From positions 179,496,756-179,560,755 of the forward strand of contig CM054063.1 of the NCBI GenBank assembly GCA_028641055.1: a stretch of 64,000 nt of DNA. The letters are read 5' to 3'. The translations under genes and the position numbers were made by a program. Below, one piece after another: positions 58,378 to 64,000 of the stretch (within the stretch, counting starts at the first letter, position 1; each line of letters starts with the position of its first letter). The notes under the pieces are model-generated. The model saw only the letters and a program-made list of their open reading frames with translations, was not told the origin of the DNA and did no database searches. The stretch is from Alopecurus myosuroides (taxonomy: Eukaryota; Streptophyta; Magnoliopsida; Poales; Poaceae).

Positions 58378-61300
58378 GAAGGCGAGCTCATCAAGTTCCT
58401 CCGTGAGAACTGGGATATTTTTGCCTGGTGTCCAGCTGACATGCCAGGCGTACCCAGGGAACTTGCTGAGCACCAACTCAAGGTTATTCCCGGATCAAAA
58501 CCCGTCAAACAAGGTCTCCGTCGATTTGACGGAAGAAGACGGAAGGCTATTGGCAAGGAAATTATCCGGCTTTTAGCAGCGGATTTTATCAAGGAAGTAA
58601 TCCATACTGATTGGTCCGCAAATCCGGTATTAGTGCCGAAGAAAGACACCACTGCTCTTAGAATGTGTATAGATTACACAGGATTGAACAAGTTGTGTCC
58701 GAAAGATAGGTTTGCGTTACCACGAATCGATCAAATAATAGACGCCACTGCAGGCTCTGAGCTTTTATGCTTTTTGGATGCATACTCCGGGTACCACCAA
58801 ATACGCATGAAAAAGGAAGATCAAATCAAGACTTCTTTTATAACCCCGTATGGGACGTACTATTACGTAACCATGCCTTTTGGCCTGAAGAACGCAGGTG
58901 CAACCTACCAGCGTTGCATGCAACGCTGTTTGCATAGTCAAATTGGCAGAAACGTCCATGTTTACGTGGACGATATCGCTGTCGTAACCAAGGAAAAAGA
59001 TACACTCCTTGAGGATTTGCGAGAAACTTTCGAAAACTTGCGCACTTACAAGATGAAGTTGAATCCATCTAAGTGCGTATTCGGGGTTCCCTCAGGAAAA
59101 CTTCTGGGTTTCATCGTTTCTCACGGACGAATAGAAGTTAACCCGGAAAAGATCAAGGCAATCTTGAATATCTCAAAGCCTACATGTGTAAAAGATGTCC
59201 AAAGATTGACGGGTTCCGCTGCAGCCGTCAGCAGGTTTATTAGTCGGCTGGGGGATAAAGCCTTACCACTCTACAAACTATTGAAGAAATCCGACAAGTT
59301 CGAATGGACAGAAGAAGCCGATGCAGCGTTGGCTCAGTTGAAGGAAACCTTGATGAACGCTCCCATCTTGGCATCTCCAAAAGATGAAGAACCCATGTTA
59401 CTATACCTTACGGCTACAAATCGGGTTATTAGTGCGGTAATCGTTGTGGAACGGACAAAGGAAGAGCAAAGCATACCAGATCAACATCCGGTATATTACA
59501 TAAGCGAAGTTTTCTCCGAATCCAAACAAAGATACCCGCACTACCAGAAACTGGCATATGGCGTATTTTTTGCATCCAGAAAACTGCGCCATTACTTCCA
59601 AGGGCATTCCATAACAGTGGTATGTAAAGCGCCACTAGGGGATATTATAAACAATGCGGAGGCAACCGGCCGAGTAGCCAAATGGGGCATCGAGTTGGCA
59701 GCCTTCGACATTAAGTACCAGCCAAGGACGGCAATAAAATCCCAAGTTTTGGCAGATTTCGTCGCCGACTGGACAGAGGCAATGGAAAATACACCGATGC
59801 CAGAATCCGAGTACTGGATCATGCACTTTGACGGATCCAAGATGAAGGAAGGAGCTGGGGCCGGCGTAGTTCTAAAATCTCCCGAGGGAGACACAATGGA
59901 GTATGTATTACAAATACACTTCAACGCCAGTAATAATGTGGCAGAATACGAAGCTCTGCTTCATGGCTTACATATCGCAAAAGAAATAGGGGTAAAACAC
60001 ATCTTGTGCTATGGAGACTCGGATCTGGTACAGCATCAGCTCAACCAAACCTGGGACGCGAAAAGCCCTATAATGGCCGAATATCGGAGGACGGTGGATG
60101 AGTTCGCCATCTGTTTCTTCGGGTTCGAAGTCCTTCACATAAAAAGGGAGGAAAATTGGAACGCGGATGCGTTAGCCCGCATGGGATCAGAAAGAATAAA
60201 AACTTTACCACCAGGAGTATTCGTCCAGCATTTGCATGAACCATCCATAAAGGGTGGAGACGTTGATTACCCTCTGGCATCTGAAACAATTGAGGTCATG
60301 CTCGTTAAACCGGATTGGACAATTCCATATTTAAACTTCTTAGTCAATCAGAAGTACCCGGAAGGAGCAGACGAAGTATTGCAAAGGCAAATACAGCGTC
60401 GGTGCAAAGGATACGTGGTGATCAATGACCACTTGTATAAACGTAGTATTTCCGGAATATTTCAACGGTGTATTTCACCAGAAGAAGGAAGAGAAATACT
60501 GGAAGAAATCCATGCCGGCGATTGCGGACATCATGCTCAATCAAAAAGCATAGTCAAAAAAGCATTCCGGGCGGGGTTTTTCTGGCTAACAGCCAAGACA
60601 GACGCCGAGCGCATAGTGAATACGTGCGAAGGATGTCAATATTACGCCAAGCAGACCAATTTGCCGGCCCAAGCACTTAAAACTATCCCTATCACATGGC
60701 CATTTGCGGTCTGGGGGCTAGATATGATGGGACCGTTCAAAACTGCAAGAGGTGGACTTACGCATCTACTCGTAGCAGTAGATAAGTACACAAAATGGGT
60801 GGAGGCTAAACCCATCAAAAAGCTGGATGGGGCAACTGCCAGAAATTTCATTATTGATTTAGTAATGAGGTATGGCGTCCCACACAGCATAATAACTGAT
60901 AACGGGACAAATTTCTCAATTGGAGAGTTGGCAAAATACTGCCAACAAACGGGAATCCGCTTAGATCTTGCATGTGTGGCGCACCCGCAATCTAATGGAC
61001 AGGTTGAAAGAATGAACAGTTCAATCCTGCAAGGAATACGCCCAAGACTCGAAACTCCTCTCCATAGAGCAGCTGGAGCGTGGGTAGAAGAGCTACCTTC
61101 CGTGTTGTGGAGTATTCGAACGACGCCAAATAGGTCAACCGAGCAAACCCCGTTTTTTCTGGTTTATGGTGCGGAAGCTATTCTTCCAACGGACATGATC
61201 CATGATAGCCCGAGAGTGCAGAATTTTGACGACTCGGACGCCGAGGAAGCACGACAAGACGCCGTTGATCTCCTAGAAGATGAACGAGAACTTGTGCTTC

Positions 61301-61611
61301 AAAGATCCGCCATCTACCAGCAAGGTTTACGACGTTATCACAGTCGGAAAATCAGACATCGTTCTTTTAAAGAAGGTGACTTAGTGCTGAGGTTGGTGCA
61401 GCAAAGGAAGCACAAATTGGCCCCTGTATGGGAAGGACCATTTGTCATCAGTAAAGCCATGAAGAATGGATCATACTATCTTGTCGACATTCGAGATACG
61501 GAAGACGATCCCGAGAAGCCGAATCGCAAAAGAAAGAGAAAAATAGACGATGAACTAGGAGAGACAAAGAGGCCTTGGAGTATCCAGCAATTACGTCCCT
61601 TCTATACTTAG
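58378..61611 (+). CDS. Pol of Tat element C: RT, RNase H, archaeal-type RNase H, integrase
   Basis: The frame continues in phase after TAG 58375-58377; the first internal ATG is 58441, which would give 1056 residues and would drop a conserved segment (FLRENWDIFAWCPADM). It is therefore more likely made by readthrough as a gag-pol fusion. From 58441: RT with MCIDYTGLNKLCPKD (about 77) and YVDDIAV (about 175); first RNase H (about 315-450); archaeal-type RNase H with HFDGS, AEYEALL, YGDSDL and NADALA (about 460-580); integrase with CGHHAQS...CEGCQ finger (about 695-735), GLDMMGPF, ITDNGTNFS and NGQVERMN; C-terminal tail ending QLRPFYT. No stop or shift. The two RNase H domains define the Tat lineage. 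Confidence 0.93.
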   Translation, partial: EGELIKFLRENWDIFAWCPADMPGVPRELAEHQLKVIPGSKPVKQGLRRFDGRRRKAIGKEIIRLLAADFIKEVIHTDWSANPVLVPKKDTTALRMCIDYTGLNKLCPKDRFALPRIDQIIDATAGSELLCFLDAYSGYHQIRMKKEDQIKTSFITPYGTYYYVTMPFGLKNAGATYQRCMQRCLHSQIGRNVHVYVDDIAVVTKEKDTLLEDLRETFENLRTYKMKLNPSKCVFGVPSGKLLGFIVSHGRIEVNPEKIKAILNISKPTCVKDVQRLTGSAAAVSRFISRLGDKALPLYKLLKKSDKFEWTEEADAALAQLKETLMNAPILASPKDEEPMLLYLTATNRVISAVIVVERTKEEQSIPDQHPVYYISEVFSESKQRYPHYQKLAYGVFFASRKLRHYFQGHSITVVCKAPLGDIINNAEATGRVAKWGIELAAFDIKYQPRTAIKSQVLADFVADWTEAMENTPMPESEYWIMHFDGSKMKEGAGAGVVLKSPEGDTMEYVLQIHFNASNNVAEYEALLHGLHIAKEIGVKHILCYGDSDLVQHQLNQTWDAKSPIMAEYRRTVDEFAICFFGFEVLHIKREENWNADALARMGSERIKTLPPGVFVQHLHEPSIKGGDVDYPLASETIEVMLVKPDWTIPYLNFLVNQKYPEGADEVLQRQIQRRCKGYVVINDHLYKRSISGIFQRCISPEEGREILEEIHAGDCGHHAQSKSIVKKAFRAGFFWLTAKTDAERIVNTCEGCQYYAKQTNLPAQALKTIPITWPFAVWGLDMMGPFKTARGGLTHLLVAVDKYTKWVEAKPIKKLDGATARNFIIDLVMRYGVPHSIITDNGTNFSIGELAKYCQQTGIRLDLACVAHPQSNGQVERMNSSILQGIRPRLETPLHRAAGAWVEELPSVLWSIRTTPNRSTEQTPFFLVYGAEAILPTDMIHDSPRVQNFDDSDAEEARQDAVDLLEDERELVLQRSAIYQQGLRRYHSRKIRHRSFKEGDLVLRLVQQRKHKLAPVWEGPFVISKAMKNGSYYLVDIRDTEDDPEKPNRKRKRKIDDELGETKRPWSIQQLRPFYT

Positions 61612-62207
61612 TTCAATTTCTATGTAAACATCTTTGAGATCATGAAATAAAGTTGATGGAATTCATATTCATTATAAGTACAAAATATTTCCGCCTTATC
61701 TATTTCCCAATGATCTTACAAATACTCAATGTTGACCCGAATTGTGCCTGCGTGCTCGGTGTTTAAAATCTGAATGATTCGGCCTGTTAAAGGTTAAAGG
61801 AAACTCGGATTGTGCCTGCGTGCGCAAGTTTCAGAGCAGTTCCTTGTTTTCTCTAAGTTTTATCTGATTGTGTATGTGTTGGGTTACTGAAACTAGTCAG
61901 TAAAAATGCTTCTAGCATATTCCATGTTTCTGAGTTTTAAAAACTGTTTGGTTCGTCCCCAGTTACTCGACATGACGATACATATTGCTAATTGAGCAAT
62001 TTTTAAACACTAGAGCAGTTAAAACACAGATGCCAGATTACTTAGAAGATAAAGGAACAGTCAAACCCGGAAAAACCTTGCAAGAAGCTTGAAATTGCAA
62101 AAGGCGGAGTTCTTGTTTCGACAAATGACATAGAAGCATTACAATATGAATTACATTGTAAAAAAAAGCTCCTATACACATCCATCATTCGGGTTAAGTG
62201 TATTCCC
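61612..62207. other. Non-coding 3' region of Tat element C with candidate poly(A) region and short repeat
   Basis: The 55 bases after the pol stop, including CATGAAATAAAG (61641-61652), are conserved with element A and are a candidate 3'-end signal. Two blocks with ATTGTGCCTGCGTGC (61741-61757 and 61808-61824) form a local repeat about 67 bp apart, also seen in A. Confidence 0.5.
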
Positions 62208-64000
62208 TCAAGCATCCGAGTCTTCATCGCTGCTATCATTCTCGGGGGCTGCGGGCACTTCTTCTTCCGGATAAGTAATAGAAATATTAACCATAGAGGC
62301 AATCTTGGAAGCATGCCCTTTAACTTCGTCAAAAATTGCATTGCATTGCGCTTCTGTATATCCTTGAGGGATACCGGATGCTACGCGCCAAGATCTAGCA
62401 TTAGGGTAATGTAGACGCATAAGGCCAAGTGCCATGCGTGCACCACCTCGTGCGGCAGAGCGAAGGATAGATTCTCCCGACTCTGCTACCTCTGTGATGG
62501 CACCCGGAAGCTTTTCAACCTCCGAGCACTCCCCAGATTTCTCGGGAAGAAACTTGTCTACTAGCTGCGTTGCAGCAGCCTTCATCAAATTCCATGTCTC
62601 CCCGAAAGCTCGGATGCCTGCAGACCGAGTGCCATCTGGGGTATCTCCTGGTTTTTTCCAATAAAACACCCAAAAGGGTTAGACAGAAAACCAGAGAAAG
62701 TAAAACATGGAAAAATGGTACATAAGTTAGAAATTTACCAATGAGCTTGTCGATCTCGGAAACTTCCTCCAGGCGAAGGTTCAGAGCATCGGTCAAATCC
62801 CGGATGGTGGATTTGTCCTTCTCCGCCTGCTCGGAAGCCTTGGAATTGGAAACTCCAAGGGCCAGGTTGCTGGCTTCCAAGTCTTGTTGAGCTTTCACAA
62901 GGTTCTTGTGAAGCTCAACATTCTCCTTGCGGAGAATTTCAGCATTGCCAGAATCTTCTGCTGCTTGTCTAGCCTCAGCTAATGCAGCTGAAAAGCAAGG
63001 GAAAAATCCGAGTTAGCTAGCTTCTCGGAAAAAACTTAGGCAAATGATTGAATCGGAAATTTCAAAAGGAAAATGTTCACCTTGTGTTTCCGACAATGCG
63101 AGCTTAGCTGATTCCAGCTCTGCTTCCCTTTTTCAAGAATAGAGAGAAGACTTCTAACTTCTTTATTCTTGATGGTAAGCTTCCGGAAAACTTCCCTGTT
63201 GATGGCTTCCGAGGTTTGCTGAAACATGGCAAGGAGAAGAATGAGTACAAAAAGCATCAAAGCAAAAAGCACGCATTTTAATTAATGCTTGGGGGCTAGA
63301 GTTATATACCTGGCTCATGCGCTGCAAACCTGCCAAGTTTTCTTTGAATTCTTTCGCGTATTCCGCGAAGAGATTTCCGGCTGCGTCCAAACCGTCATTG
63401 ATAGCTTTGAAATCCTTGTCAAAGGTGGGAATTTCCTCGTCGAAAGTCCGAGTTAATTTTTCCACCTCTGGGGCCGCCCTTTCCCTCGTGTCCGGGTCGG
63501 ACACAATGGGCTGGCTGGGCTCCGGGGGCTTGGTGGTGGGGGCTGCAGTAGGCTCTTTCGCCCTCGTGCTTGGCGTATCCGGGGCGACGGCAGGAGAAGG
63601 TTGGCTGCCTCGGCTGGAAGAAACCTTGAGTTTCTTCAGCTTCTTCGGCTTCAGGCTGGAGGGGGGCAGGCTAAAAACCAAAACCCGGAAAAGGTTAAAA
63701 CACCAAAGATGGACGAAAAAGATCCCATAAAAGAAAAACCCAGAAGAAAATAACCTGGAAGTGGCGACGGGGATTCCGTCAAGATCGATAATTTCATCCG
63801 AGGAAATTATCTTCTTGCGCTTGCGCCCACCTGTAGCGGCGGTGCGTAGCGCATCCAGCTCGGCCTCGGAGGCTAACTCCGAGTCTGGAAGATCCGCAAG
63901 CTGTCGGAAGAACCAATCAGAATAAAAAAGGTAGATTATCCGAGAATTGAGATTGTACTCAAATGACGGAAAACTTACCTTGGGAGCTGGGTTGTCGGCC
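62208..64000 (-). CDS. Antisense multi-exon gene of Tat element C (3' part; start outside window)
   Basis: Minus-strand exon-like frames are 63681-63163 (Lys/Ser/Pro-rich, then TFDEEIPTFDKDFKAINDGL), near 63200-63100 (INREVFRKLTIKNKEVRSLL, coiled-coil-like), 62898-62740 (LEASNLALGVSNSKASEQAEKDK, quoted in outline) and 62669-62208. The last ends RSAARGGARMALGLMRLH...SWRVASGIPQGY and an acidic tail, with stop at 62208-62210. The last exon closely matches the corresponding exon of element A. The PF04195-like first exon and promoter would be beyond 64000. Introns are inferred. Function is unknown. Confidence 0.75.

Larger units (their letters stand above)
54155..64000 (+). mobile_element. Tat-type gypsy element C, apparently intact (3' end outside window)
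   Basis: Its LTR (54155-54713) is related to those of element A. Primer-binding site, gag-protease, UAG, pol and the 3' part of the antisense gene follow. All sense frames are open. The bases before it (54150-54154, TCTAT) should be the target duplication, but the partner lies beyond 64000. It is inserted in Copia element E. With intact enzymes it is a candidate autonomous partner for elements such as B, though B belongs to a different LTR family. Confidence 0.92.

Overview
The window is grass repeat DNA, most likely from a Triticeae or related Pooideae genome. It holds nested LTR retrotransposons, one Mutator-like DNA transposon and LINE debris. I found no convincing single-copy host gene, rRNA, functional tRNA or CRISPR array. 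The evidence for a large-genome grass is the mix of families: a chromodomain gypsy element with a 4.4-kb LTR, Tat-type elements with a second RNase H and an antisense gene, and an Athila-type element whose LTRs start TGATACGTC.

Layout. (1) 1-11636: a Tekay-type chromovirus lacking most of its 5' LTR. It is inserted in (2) a MULE/FAR1-type transposon (11637 to about 17000), whose transposase exons are still legible and which carries an antisense ULP1-like protease fragment. (3) 17183-17800: a minus-strand gypsy LTR stub. (4) 17800-18614: unassigned. (5) 18615-41127: old Tat element A, with matching TATTT target duplications, carrying (6) a younger, pol-deleted Tat element B (25233-35239) inside its integrase region. 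B is flanked by a 212-bp direct duplication of A, not by a 5-bp one. (7) 41128-41845 and 51184-51308: LINE-type ORF1 debris, split by (8) Athila-type non-autonomous element D (41846-51183, target duplication GTGGT). (9) 51309-54154: a decayed minus-strand Copia element E, into which (10) Tat element C (54155 to beyond 64000) is inserted. C has intact sense frames and shows what A looked like before decay.

How the parts relate. C encodes gag-protease, then one in-frame UAG, then RT, RNase H, archaeal-type RNase H and integrase. On the opposite strand, between pol and the 3' LTR, lies a multi-exon gene. A and B have the same antisense gene, each with a CTATAAATAG box upstream of it. B has lost RT to integrase but keeps gag, protease and the antisense gene, so it presumably relied on an autonomous relative. 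D likewise has gag and protease but no RT or integrase. LTR divergence counted by eye gives relative ages: A about 9%, D roughly 5%, B 1.9% (9/476), Tekay 1.3% (16/1216).

The points most worth a second look are the 212-bp duplication around B, a possible three-exon small gene inside the Tekay LTR, the conserved UAG between protease and pol, translation of the Tat frame through the primer-binding site, and the antisense genes with their own TATA boxes.
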